Source: Marinifilaceae bacterium (GTDB lineage Bacteria; Bacteroidota; Bacteroidia; Bacteroidales; Marinifilaceae). From it: 64,000 nucleotides of DNA. The notes beneath the pieces are model-generated. The model made no database searches. It had not been told where the DNA came from and was given only the letters and a program-made list of their open reading frames with translations. Numbering within the stretch: the first letter of the stretch is position 1; every line of letters begins with the position of its first letter. This document shows positions 26,905 through 35,715 of this stretch, one piece after another. The stretch covers positions 1-64,000 of the forward strand of contig JAFGYE010000037.1 of the NCBI GenBank assembly GCA_016936255.1. The letters run 5' to 3'. A program made the position numbers and the translations under genes.

Positions 26905-26940
26905 TGGAATTAGCAGGGGAAAATGGTATTTATAATGTGA

Positions 26941-26976
26941 AAAGAGCGGTTTTCTTACTGGAAAACCGCTCTTTTT
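26941..26976. terminator. Bidirectional terminator between the ferredoxin gene and typA
   Basis: The 14-base perfect stem AAAGAGCGGTTTTC/GAAAACCGCTCTTT with a six-base loop is followed by T residues on both strands. It lies between the convergent ferredoxin and typA genes. Confidence 0.9.
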
Positions 26977-27015
26977 AAAATATTGCTCTTTTAAATTTCA
27001 GGTGAAATTCAAAGT

Positions 27016-28812
27016 TTATTTGCCTGATCTTTTACGATCGGTTTCTTTAAGAAGTATTTTTCTTAAGCGGATCGAGTTGGGAGTAACCTCAACATACTCG
27101 TCGCCTTGGATGTACTCCAATGCTTCTTCAAGTGAATGAGTGATCGGAGGTGATAATCTCACCTTATCATCAGTACCAGAAGTACGCATGTTGGTTAGTT
27201 TCTTCGTTTTAGTTACGTTAATAACCAAGTCACCGGCACGATTGTTCTCTCCAATTACCTGGCCTTCATAAATTTCTACCGTTGGGGCAACGAAAAATGT
27301 ACCTCGGTCTTGTAGTTTATTTAAAGCATAAGCAAAAGTTAATCCGGTTTCCATAGCAATCAACGATCCGTTAATACGTCCTGGAATATTCCCTTTGTGT
27401 GGCTGGTATTCCAGAAAACGATGAGAGATTACCGCTTCGCCGGCAGTAGCCGTCAACAGTTGATTTCTTAAACCAATAATACCTCTTGATGGGATATGGA
27501 ATTCAAGGTGAATACGATCAGCCTTACGTTCCATAGTCAGCATTTCTCCTTTACGCTGAGTTACGATTTCAATTGCTTTTCCTGAAACATCTTCCGGAAG
27601 ATCAATAAACAAAAATTCAACTGGCTCACATTTTTCGCCACCAATTTCTTTAATGATAACCTGTGGTTGACCAACTTGAATCTCGTATCCTTCACGACGC
27701 ATTGTTTCGATCAGTACAGACAAGTGAAGAACACCACGTCCGTATACAATATATGAGTCAGCAGAATCAGTTTTTTCAACTCTAAGAGCTAAATTCTTTT
27801 CCAACTCTTTGTTTAGTCGGTCAATTAAGTGACGGGAAGTAACGAATTTACCATCTTTTCCATAAAACGGAGAATTATTGATGGTAAATAGCATACTCAT
27901 TGTAGGCTCATCAATGGCAATTGGTTTTAGAGGTTCTGGGTTTTCGATGCTGCAAATAGAATCTCCAATATCAAAACCCTCAATACCTACTAAAGCGCAT
28001 ATTTCTCCTGAGGCAACAGATTGAACTCTTTCTTTACCCAGGCCAGTAAAGATGTGTAGTTCTTTAATTCGTTGTTTTTTGATGCTTCCATCAGGTTTAA
28101 CTAAACTAACATCCATTCCTTCACGAATCTCTCCCCGGTGAACACGTCCTACGGCAATACGTCCAACGTAAGCCGAGTAGTCAAGGGATGTGATAAGCAT
28201 TTGTGGCGTACCGTTAATGGTTTTTGGCTCAGGGATGAACTCGATTACCGCATCTAAAATTGCTGTAATATCGGTTGTTGGTTTTTGCCAGTCCTTCGAC
28301 ATCCAGCCTTGTTTGGCAGAACCATAGATAGTTGGGAAATCCAATTGCTCTTCAGTAGCCTCCAAATTAAACATCAATTCGAAAACCTGCTCCTGAACTT
28401 CTTCCGGTCTGCAGTTTGGTTTGTCAACTTTATTAACAACTACAACAGGTTTAAGACCTAGAGCTAAAGCTTTCTGCAGTACAAAACGGGTTTGAGGCAT
28501 GGTTCCTTCAAAAGCGTCTACAAGTAGTAATACTCCGTCAGCCATATTTAAAACACGCTCAACTTCTCCACCAAAATCCGAGTGACCGGGAGTGTCTATG
28601 ATATTAATCTTTACACCATTGTATTCAAGAGAAACGTTCTTCGACAAGATGGTGATCCCTCTCTCTCTTTCCAGGTCGTTATTATCAAGGATTAAATCAC
28701 CTGGGTTCTCATTTTTTCTAAAAATGTTGCTATGCATTATCATTTTGTCAACCAAAGTGGTTTTGCCGTGGTCAACGTGGGCGATAATCGCAATGTTTCT
28801 CAATTTCCTCAT
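27016..28812 (-). CDS. typA: Translational GTPase TypA/BipA
   Basis: This 598-residue EF-G-like GTPase takes part in ribosome assembly and stress adaptation. G motifs are visible: AHVDHGKTTL (G1), RERGITI (G2), DTPGHSDFGGEV (G3), NKVDKP (G4) and GSAKQGW (G5). The C-terminal part contains RGIIGLRNQLLTATAGEA and the TypA-specific tail region TSGTDDKVRLSPP. The start at MRKLRNIAIIAHVDHGK gives the normal length; the open frame runs 34 codons further upstream without homology. It ends at a strong terminator. Confidence 0.98.
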   Translation of the reverse strand: MRKLRNIAIIAHVDHGKTTLVDKMIMHSNIFRKNENPGDLILDNNDLERERGITILSKNVSLEYNGVKINIIDTPGHSDFGGEVERVLNMADGVLLLVDAFEGTMPQTRFVLQKALALGLKPVVVVNKVDKPNCRPEEVQEQVFELMFNLEATEEQLDFPTIYGSAKQGWMSKDWQKPTTDITAILDAVIEFIPEPKTINGTPQMLITSLDYSAYVGRIAVGRVHRGEIREGMDVSLVKPDGSIKKQRIKELHIFTGLGKERVQSVASGEICALVGIEGFDIGDSICSIENPEPLKPIAIDEPTMSMLFTINNSPFYGKDGKFVTSRHLIDRLNKELEKNLALRVEKTDSADSYIVYGRGVLHLSVLIETMRREGYEIQVGQPQVIIKEIGGEKCEPVEFLFIDLPEDVSGKAIEIVTQRKGEMLTMERKADRIHLEFHIPSRGIIGLRNQLLTATAGEAVISHRFLEYQPHKGNIPGRINGSLIAMETGLTFAYALNKLQDRGTFFVAPTVEIYEGQVIGENNRAGDLVINVTKTKKLTNMRTSGTDDKVRLSPPITHSLEEALEYIQGDEYVEVTPNSIRLRKILLKETDRKRSGK

Positions 28813-28977
28813 CTTGTATTTTATTAATTTGAGAAAAAATATCCGCTGAAAGCTAATGAAATGGGATACTGTGTTCTCTTTCTTTTTATTGTATTCGTCG
28901 AATTGAACATTCATCTATTCATGACACTCTTTGAAATTGTTGTGAGTGAATCGATTGCGGTGCTCAAAATGCGGCTG

Positions 28978-28985
28978 CAAAAGTA
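28978..28985 (-). promoter_or_regulatory. -7 box (TACTTTTG) for typA
   Basis: This box is identical to that of the rplM promoter and lies about 165 bases before the typA start. A clear -33 TTTG is missing. Confidence 0.45.
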
Positions 28986-29460
28986 CACTTTATTTTTGAA
29001 AATTTTCTTCTCAGGCACATTTAATTTGATTTTAGTTGTTAGTTTATTTCTTTCCTTTTTTTTAATGTTAAATTAACAGTCCGATGCATATGAAATTGTT
29101 TCTTTGTGTCGTCAATGATATTTTAGTAATTATCTAATTTAGAATAGAAATAAGTAGCAAGCGAAGTATCGCTGCAGAAACTTTACAATCCTTGTATATT
29201 CTAAACTTTAAATAATAACTTTTTTATTAAGATGTTGAAACAAGTTTTAAACTAAGGTTTTGGTTGATTTTGTAATTATGGATTTCGAAAGAAAAATATT
29301 ACCTTCCGTATCCATTTTTTGACAGACCTATTTGGTTAAAACTCTTGTTCTTTTTTTGTGTGATTGATTGAAAAACTGTCCCTGTTTCAGTATTGAAATG
29401 AACTTTTTCGATGAAACGCTAAAAAATGAAGATGAACGGTTGAAATTAGTCAGTCGATTT

Positions 29461-29492
29461 TTTGTTAAATAGTTAAAAAGCAACCATTTTTG
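29461..29492 (+). promoter_or_regulatory. Candidate promoter for the TonB receptor gene
   Basis: TTTG, a 20-base spacer and CATTTTTG match the Bacteroidota consensus with one mismatch in the -7 box. The element ends about 78 bases upstream of the chosen ATG. Confidence 0.4.
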
Positions 29493-29569
29493 TGATCCTT
29501 TTCTCCAGGAAATGTGAGATGATTTTGTGGCGACATTGCCACACAATTACTAACCTAACAAATTGTTTT

Positions 29570-32119
29570 ATGAAAAATGCTATGAGAAGTATTTTGACAA
29601 TGGCAGCAATCATGATGCTGTCCATTGCAGCTATTGCTCAAACCACCGTAAAAGGTGTAGTCGTGGATGGTAGTACCAACGAAAGTTTGCCGGGTGCTTC
29701 TATTGTTGTTGCCGGAACAACTTCCGGTACCGTTTCGGGTTTTGATGGTTCTTTTACTCTTGAATTGCCAAAAGGAGCTTCAAAACTTGTTGTAAGTTTT
29801 GTAGGATTTCTTGATAAAGAAATTGCATTAAAGGGTGCTCAGGATCTAGGAACTATTAAGTTAGAATCTGACGCTGTTGGTTTGAAAGAAGTTAGTGTTA
29901 TGGCTTCTATTGTAACAGATCGTCAAACACCAATTTCGGTATCTACTATTTCTTCGGATATAATAGAGAATAAATTGGGATCTCAGGAATTTCCTGAAAT
30001 TTTAAAGTCTACACCATCTGTATATACTTCGAAAGAAGGAGGTGGATTTGGTGATGCTTCAGTATATATTCGTGGTTTTGACTCGAATAATGTGGGAGTA
30101 TTAATTAATGGTATCCCTGTTAATGATATGGAATCAGGTAAAGTTTACTGGTCAAATTGGGCTGGATTATCAGATGTTACCCGTACTATGCAGGTTCAGC
30201 GTGGTTTGGGAGCGTCTAAATTAGGTCTTTCTTCTGTTGGAGGTACTATTAATATTCTTACTAAATCTACAGATGCTAAAAAAGGTGGAGTTGTTAGAAG
30301 CAGCATAGGAAATGATGGTATGAGAAAACAATTGATTTCTTTATCAACAGGATTGTTAGATAATGGATGGGCAGTTTCTATTTTAGGTTCTCATTCTTAT
30401 GGTAATGGATATGTTAAAGGAACAGATTATGATGCCTGGTCCTATTTTGCTAATATTTCTAAAGTGATTAATGAAAAACATACTCTGTCTTTCATGATTA
30501 CCGGTGCACCACAATGGCACAATCAGCGTGGAAACAAGCACACAATTCAGCAATATCGCGATCATAAAGATGAATTTAAATACAATTCAGATTATGGAAT
30601 GCGTGAAGGAAAAATATATGGTGGTGCTTATGGTTACAACTATTACCACAAACCTCAGGCACAATTGAACCATTATTGGACTATGGATGATAAAACATCA
30701 TTAACCACTTCATTTTATGCATCAGTAGGTTCTGGTGGCGGACGTCGTGTTTATGGAAATCAAGCTAAATTATTAGGTGTAAATTATAGTACAGGAGAAG
30801 ACTATGACGTTACTATGAGAACACCTGATGGTTTATTGGATTTCGAAGGTGTTGCCGCGATTAATGCCGCATCAACAGCTGAAGGTTCTCAAGCGGTTAT
30901 TGCTAATTCAGTAAATAATCATTCCTGGTACGGTTTGCTGTCTACATTAACACATGAATACAAGCAGTTTACTTTTACTGCAGGTTTAGATGCCCGTTAC
31001 TACAAGGGAGAGCATTACAATGAAATTCATGATTTACTTGGTGGATCATTCTTCCTTAACTCTAAAAACATAAACCGTGATGCAAATACATGGTTAAAGG
31101 CTGATGATAAGATCAATTATTATAACGATGGTGAAGCATTGTACACAGGACTTTTCGGACAAACAGAATATGTAACTGATGATTATTCAGCATTTATATC
31201 TGCAGCGGTTTCACGAAAAGCATACAGACGTACAGATTATTTCTTATATAAGCCAGGAAATCAGAAGTCAGATTGGGAGGATTTCCTGCCATGGAATGTG
31301 AAAGCTGGTTTTAATTATAAAATCAATTCTATTCACAATGTATTTGTAAATGGTGGATATGTTCAAAGAACACCATACATGTCAAATGTATTCTTGAACA
31401 ATACCAATGAAGTGAACGGGGATGTGAAGTATGAAAAAATCATTACTACAGAAATAGGTTATGGTTACACTTCACCTAATTTTACTGCAAATGTTACATT
31501 GTATCGTACCAATTGGAAAGACAGAGGTCTTGTTAAAAATTTAAGTGGTACAATTGTTAATATTTCAGGATTGAATCAACTTCACCAAGGTATCGAGGTA
31601 GAGGGAGAGTATAAGCCATCTAAGAAATTAACTGTTCGCGGAATGATATCTGTTGGCGATTGGGTTTACCAAGATGACGTAAATGCAGCTGTTTTTAATG
31701 ATAATCAAGAGAAAATAGGTGAATTTACAGCATACTTAAAAGATGTGCATGTTGGCAACTCAGCTCAATTATCAGGTTCTGCTTCTATTGATTATGAAGT
31801 TCTTCCTAAATTAAATTTAAGTGTTGATTATACCTACTATGGTAATCATTATGCTGATTTTGATGCTACCAAGAGAACTGACCTTGCAACTAGTGGTGAT
31901 TCATGGGAAATGCCAGAAGCAGGGCTTGTTGATGTAGGATTCCGTTACAAGTTCCAGATCGCAGGTTTAAATGCAAGTCTAAATACAAATGTTTACAATT
32001 TGTTTGATACTGAGTATGTTTCTAAAGCTACCGATGGTTTAACACATACAACTAACGAAGCTTTAGTGTATTACGGATTTGGAAGAACTTGGTCAACAGG
32101 TCTTAAAATTAAGTTTTAA
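29570..32119 (+). CDS. TonB-dependent outer-membrane receptor
   Basis: This 849-residue receptor starts at MKNAMRSILTMAAIMMLSIA, giving a clean signal peptide ending AIAQ. The next region (about 24-105, TTVKGVVVDGSTNESLPGAS) is a carboxypeptidase-regulatory-like domain, as is usual in Bacteroidota receptors. A plug domain follows (about 115-230, IRGFDSNNVGVLINGIPVND), then a barrel ending in the aromatic residue of STGLKIKF. It lacks a SusD partner; the next gene, 32 bases on, encodes a surface-type lipoprotein with internal repeats, probably its partner. The substrate is unknown. Plug and barrel resemble siderophore/peptide-type receptors more than the long SusC type (about 1000 residues). 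Confidence 0.93.
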   Translation: MKNAMRSILTMAAIMMLSIAAIAQTTVKGVVVDGSTNESLPGASIVVAGTTSGTVSGFDGSFTLELPKGASKLVVSFVGFLDKEIALKGAQDLGTIKLESDAVGLKEVSVMASIVTDRQTPISVSTISSDIIENKLGSQEFPEILKSTPSVYTSKEGGGFGDASVYIRGFDSNNVGVLINGIPVNDMESGKVYWSNWAGLSDVTRTMQVQRGLGASKLGLSSVGGTINILTKSTDAKKGGVVRSSIGNDGMRKQLISLSTGLLDNGWAVSILGSHSYGNGYVKGTDYDAWSYFANISKVINEKHTLSFMITGAPQWHNQRGNKHTIQQYRDHKDEFKYNSDYGMREGKIYGGAYGYNYYHKPQAQLNHYWTMDDKTSLTTSFYASVGSGGGRRVYGNQAKLLGVNYSTGEDYDVTMRTPDGLLDFEGVAAINAASTAEGSQAVIANSVNNHSWYGLLSTLTHEYKQFTFTAGLDARYYKGEHYNEIHDLLGGSFFLNSKNINRDANTWLKADDKINYYNDGEALYTGLFGQTEYVTDDYSAFISAAVSRKAYRRTDYFLYKPGNQKSDWEDFLPWNVKAGFNYKINSIHNVFVNGGYVQRTPYMSNVFLNNTNEVNGDVKYEKIITTEIGYGYTSPNFTANVTLYRTNWKDRGLVKNLSGTIVNISGLNQLHQGIEVEGEYKPSKKLTVRGMISVGDWVYQDDVNAAVFNDNQEKIGEFTAYLKDVHVGNSAQLSGSASIDYEVLPKLNLSVDYTYYGNHYADFDATKRTDLATSGDSWEMPEAGLVDVGFRYKFQIAGLNASLNTNVYNLFDTEYVSKATDGLTHTTNEALVYYGFGRTWSTGLKIKF

Positions 32120-32151
32120 TCAGACTTTTGTATAATAAAAAAAATAGAAAG

Positions 32152-33378
32152 ATGAAAAAATTATTATATATGGCTTCTTTCCTTGCTTTGGTATTCACGT
32201 CTTGTGACCCAATGGAAGATGCTTACAAAGAAGTAGACGAAGCTAATGCTGATGCTGTAGCTGATGCGAAATTTTTCTCAGATAAAGTATTGCTTGAAAC
32301 AGGATATACTTTGACTGATGCTGACTATGCATTATCCAGCAACTCTAGTGTTAGCGGTCACATGAATTTTTCGAGTTCGGCAACTGCTGCAGATAATTTA
32401 CCTGAAGTATTAACAAATATGAAGGTCTATGGTGAGGCCGGTTCTGAATATACCATAAATTATAATTTTTACAGAGGTAGTTTGTCTTATGTTGGAGAAT
32501 ACCTTGATTACCTTGAGGTATTGGCAGCTATAGATTCTTATACTCTAACTACAGCAGATTATGATAGTATGGGAACTGCAACTGGGGAGCCTGGTAAATA
32601 CAATAATTTTGATGCTACAGTAAAAGCTTCTGATTATTTACCTAACTTTTTATTGGCTAAATATCCTGATGCTGCTGATGGTTATGAGCTAGCTGTAACT
32701 TACAAATATTACAATGGTTCATCAACTTCTATGGTTACTGAATTTTGGGCTTTTGATGGTTCTGTTTGGACTAAATCTGATAAAGTTGCTCCGGCTATTC
32801 CAGGTGATGTAATGATTTATGAACTGACTACCGAAGATTACGATGCAATGGGAACAGGTTCTAATCAACCTGGCAAATACAATAACTTTTCAAGTTCAAT
32901 TGTGCCTGCTGATTATTTACCAAATTTCCTTAGTTTCAAATTTCCTTTTGCTTTAGAAGGAAATAAAATTACACCAGTTTACAAATATTATGCCGGTGGT
33001 GGTGTGACTGAAACGAAAGCTGTAGAATATACTTTAACCGATGGTGTGTGGGTTGCTTATCAAAGTACTGTTGAAGCATCTTCATTGGTTGCTTTTAAAG
33101 ACAAAACATGGTTGTTTGTTCCTCCAATCAAATTTGTGGAGTCGGATAAAACGCCAACTGTGACTTTCACATTGGTTTATGAAGATTATGCTTTTGTTGG
33201 TAACAGTCAGTATGGTAACTTCGATGAAGAAGAAGCGGTTGTTCTTGAAAAAATAGCTAAGATTATTAAAAATAATTATGAAGTTGCTGTAGGTCAGGTT
33301 TATTCTGTTACTTATAAATATTATAGTGGTAGTGTAAATGAAAAAACAGTGATACTTGAAGCTGTTGAGGATATTTAG
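32152..33378 (+). CDS. Lipoprotein with four internal repeats, partner of the TonB receptor
   Basis: This 408-residue protein starts at MKKLLYMASFLALVFTSC (lipobox Cys18). Four repeat units begin at about residues 52, 130, 223 and 339, each opening with a Y/F-x-L-x(2)-x-DY pattern (YTLTTADYDSMG, YELTTEDYDAMG). Units two and three share PGKYNNF, DYLPNFL and YKYY-G; the others are more diverged. I do not recognise a named family. Its place 32 bases after a TonB receptor suggests a surface-exposed ligand-binding lipoprotein in the same operon, like SusD but not homologous by eye. A terminator follows. Confidence 0.85.
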   Translation: MKKLLYMASFLALVFTSCDPMEDAYKEVDEANADAVADAKFFSDKVLLETGYTLTDADYALSSNSSVSGHMNFSSSATAADNLPEVLTNMKVYGEAGSEYTINYNFYRGSLSYVGEYLDYLEVLAAIDSYTLTTADYDSMGTATGEPGKYNNFDATVKASDYLPNFLLAKYPDAADGYELAVTYKYYNGSSTSMVTEFWAFDGSVWTKSDKVAPAIPGDVMIYELTTEDYDAMGTGSNQPGKYNNFSSSIVPADYLPNFLSFKFPFALEGNKITPVYKYYAGGGVTETKAVEYTLTDGVWVAYQSTVEASSLVAFKDKTWLFVPPIKFVESDKTPTVTFTLVYEDYAFVGNSQYGNFDEEEAVVLEKIAKIIKNNYEVAVGQVYSVTYKYYSGSVNEKTVILEAVEDI

Positions 33379-33397
33379 TAGAAAAGAATATTGTAGA

Positions 33398-33430
33398 AAG
33401 CCCGAATCCTTATGGATTCGGGCTTTTTTT
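33398..33430 (+). terminator. Terminator of the TonB receptor/lipoprotein operon
   Basis: A perfect 12-base stem AAGCCCGAATCC/GGATTCGGGCTT with a four-base loop is followed by a T run, 20 bases after the lipoprotein stop. Confidence 0.92.
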
Positions 33431-33672
33431 GTTTTAACAGTTTTGATTTGCAGATATATTTGAGGATTAACTTTGATATCCGTGTTGTAAATTGATTGTT
33501 TTGGCTGTGTTTCAGCTTTATATAGATGGTTTTATGATGGAAGCCCTACTGTTCAGTTATCATTAAAAATTGTTAAAATCTTTCTTAGCTTAGGGATTAT
33601 CAGTCTTTTTCTTAATGCAAAATGGCTTTTTATGTTGTGACGTGTCGATTAGAAAAAGAGATAATATATGAA
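33431..33672. other. Non-coding spacer between convergent terminators
   Basis: AT-rich sequence between the two terminators of convergent units. No gene or structured RNA is evident. Confidence 0.5.
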
Positions 33673-33711
33673 GTAAAAAAAATGGCTGCATCCGAAAAGG
33701 AAACAGCCATT
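33673..33711 (-). terminator. Terminator of the endonuclease gene
   Basis: AATGGCTG pairs with CAGCCATT, with extra internal pairing, followed by eight T on the minus strand and about 20 bases after the endonuclease stop. Confidence 0.75.
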
Positions 33712-33732
33712 TATATTTGTTTACATGAAGTT

Positions 33733-35472
33733 TTAGCGCTTCATTAATTTCTTAGTTGTTCTTTGCCCATCTGATGAAATAAAGGTCACAAAATACATTC
33801 CTTTTGGCAATTTACTAATCGAGATTCGTGTATCAGGTGATTTTATTTCCATGATATTTCGCCCGGTTAAGTTCGAGATATACATCGATTCCACATCCTT
33901 CATGTTAGTCAGTCGAATTTCGTTCACAGCAGGGTTAGGGTAAAAAGATGGAATTCCATCAGTATATACGTCATCAATTCCGGTAGGATTTTCTGTAGTA
34001 AAAGACCAGTCTGTAGGGGTGCTAATGCCAGCAAAAGCTATATCCTGAGCACTTACAAATGCATTATTATCAATGTTAATGTAGTATTCGGTTCCTGTTT
34101 CCAGATCATCTGATAAATCAATACTAACTTGTGTGCCGTTATAGGTTACCAAAGCGTCGGAAGCTGCAATTGCTGTTTCACTTCCATTGGTAAGGATGCG
34201 AATTGAACCATTTCCAGCTTGTACCTCTTTATCAAATGTAATTTTTAAATTGGTGCTTATTGGAATATTTTCACTCTTATCAGCCGGTGTGAATTCGGTA
34301 ATTACAGGAGGGGTGTAGGTTGCTGTGAAATTCCATATCGTTTTGTCTGAAATCCCATCAAAAGCATTCGAGGAAGCATCGGTTACTACGCCGTTATCAA
34401 TAACGACATAGTATCTAACTCCTTCTTCGTATTTGGCTTCGGAGTTTATTAATAGCTGATTGCCTGAATAAGTTAATCTGGCACTTGGAATTGTTAGTGT
34501 TTCAAAAGTTGTTTCGTCATTGTATCTTTTGATGGTAACACTGCCTGTTCCTTCTTTTATATCTTCGTTGAATTTGATAATAAGATTTGCGGTTAAAGAA
34601 ACACCAATAGAATTATTGACAGGAGATAATTCAGTGATAGCAGGACTCTCGGTATCGGGTGGCCAGATTTCGTCAGCCCATTCGGGATAATCAATAAAAG
34701 GATTTCTGTTGCCCTGAATCGTATAAACCTTTTCGTTTCTTGCTTTTTCGGCTTCGTCAACCGGATCCTGTGTATTCCAGACTAATAAGGTGGATAGTTT
34801 ACCAAAGAAAGGAGCTGAGTAATTAACCATACTGTAGGTCATGTCGTTGGTCATTTCCAAATCAGGATCACCATTTTCGCCTTCGTAACAAACTGCCATG
34901 TACAATATCATTCTGGCAATATCGCCTTTTACAGCATCGCGTGGTTCCCATGAGTCTCCATCAAACTTGCATTCTGCAGCTTCGGAATGAACCGTTCCGC
35001 CATTGTCAAAAAACTTATTGCTTCGATCAGTATTTACACTTTGGTCGCAGGCCCTAAGGTGGTGAATGTCGGTTCCAGCCCCACGCTCCGTTCCAAAATC
35101 GCCATGCGATTTAGCCCAGATGTGTTCTCTGTTCCATGAATCAGGATCATTACTTACTCCATCATCTTGTCTTGTTTTCACTTCACTTCTTCCAGTATAA
35201 ATTAGAAGAATATTGTCTGTATTAGTTGGATCTTCATCCGTTATTTTAAGAGCTTCCCAAACATTGTATTGGTCACCGGCATCCTTAGTTGTGTAAGGCA
35301 GTTCAATATGATTTCTAATAATCGAATGCAATGCAGTCTTCAATTCATCACCTGTTTTTCCGGCAGCATTTTGGTAGTATTCTTCAATAGAGGTCTGAGC
35401 TGTTGCCGAAAGTGCAAATGCAACAAAAACAGAGAGGAAAAATAAAATTTTTACGTGTAGAGTTCTTATCAT
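33733..35472 (-). CDS. Secreted endonuclease I with Ig-like domains and type IX sorting tail
   Basis: This 579-residue protein has a signal peptide (to about residue 26, ATAQ). An EndA/NucM-type endonuclease I domain (about 27-270) carries WNREHIWAKSHG, GTDIHHLRACDQSVN, GDIARMILYMA and the end block RNEKVYTIQGNRNPFIDYPE. Two Ig-like (Big_5/SbsA-type) modules follow (about 275-382 and 385-490), then a type IX secretion Por tail (about 505-579, FYPNPAVNEIRLTN ... KLPKGMYFVTF). It should be exported to the surface or medium and degrade DNA or RNA. It faces the TonB receptor operon convergently. Confidence 0.93.
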   Translation of the reverse strand: MIRTLHVKILFFLSVFVAFALSATAQTSIEEYYQNAAGKTGDELKTALHSIIRNHIELPYTTKDAGDQYNVWEALKITDEDPTNTDNILLIYTGRSEVKTRQDDGVSNDPDSWNREHIWAKSHGDFGTERGAGTDIHHLRACDQSVNTDRSNKFFDNGGTVHSEAAECKFDGDSWEPRDAVKGDIARMILYMAVCYEGENGDPDLEMTNDMTYSMVNYSAPFFGKLSTLLVWNTQDPVDEAEKARNEKVYTIQGNRNPFIDYPEWADEIWPPDTESPAITELSPVNNSIGVSLTANLIIKFNEDIKEGTGSVTIKRYNDETTFETLTIPSARLTYSGNQLLINSEAKYEEGVRYYVVIDNGVVTDASSNAFDGISDKTIWNFTATYTPPVITEFTPADKSENIPISTNLKITFDKEVQAGNGSIRILTNGSETAIAASDALVTYNGTQVSIDLSDDLETGTEYYINIDNNAFVSAQDIAFAGISTPTDWSFTTENPTGIDDVYTDGIPSFYPNPAVNEIRLTNMKDVESMYISNLTGRNIMEIKSPDTRISISKLPKGMYFVTFISSDGQRTTKKLMKR

Positions 35473-35644
35473 ATAATATGCCTTAACATGTTATTAATTT
35501 GGTTGAGTAGCATAAAATGGTTGAGTGGTTTTTACTGTACGAATAAATCAGCAAAAAGTGACTCTATTTGTTGATTTACTTCGCCTGCAAATTATAAAAT
35601 ATAATGCAGAAGACCTTAATTAATCTCAATAGTTTTGATGAAAA

Positions 35645-35673
35645 AGACAAAAAAATCCCACCGGAGTGGGATT
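35645..35673 (-). terminator. Terminator of the POT-like transporter gene
   Basis: The stem AATCCCAC/GTGGGATT with a four-base loop is followed by T residues on the minus strand, about 45 bases after the transporter stop. Confidence 0.8.
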
Positions 35674-35715
35674 GCGTATTTTAGAATCTCTTTTAATAGA
35701 GTTCTTACTTGTAGT

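Larger units (their letters stand above)
28813..29569. other. Long intergenic region between divergent typA and TonB receptor genes
   Basis: No gene is supported in these 757 bases. They hold a minus-strand TACTTTTG box (28978-28985) that fits typA with a leader of about 160 bases. A weaker plus-strand pair, TTTG/N20/CATTTTTG (29461-29492), fits the receptor. The middle (29000-29440) is AT-rich with only short hairpins, such as AGCGA-AGTA-TCGCT near 29160. A small RNA cannot be excluded. Confidence 0.45.

Noticed and set aside
28861-29076. A hydrophobic plus-strand frame opposite the typA leader
   Set aside because: Its hydrophobic composition comes from T-rich non-coding DNA, it covers the typA promoter box, and no homologue is recognised.
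29492-29569. An earlier start for the TonB receptor
   Set aside because: The upstream 26 codons would spoil the signal peptide; the ATG at 29570 gives a clean one.
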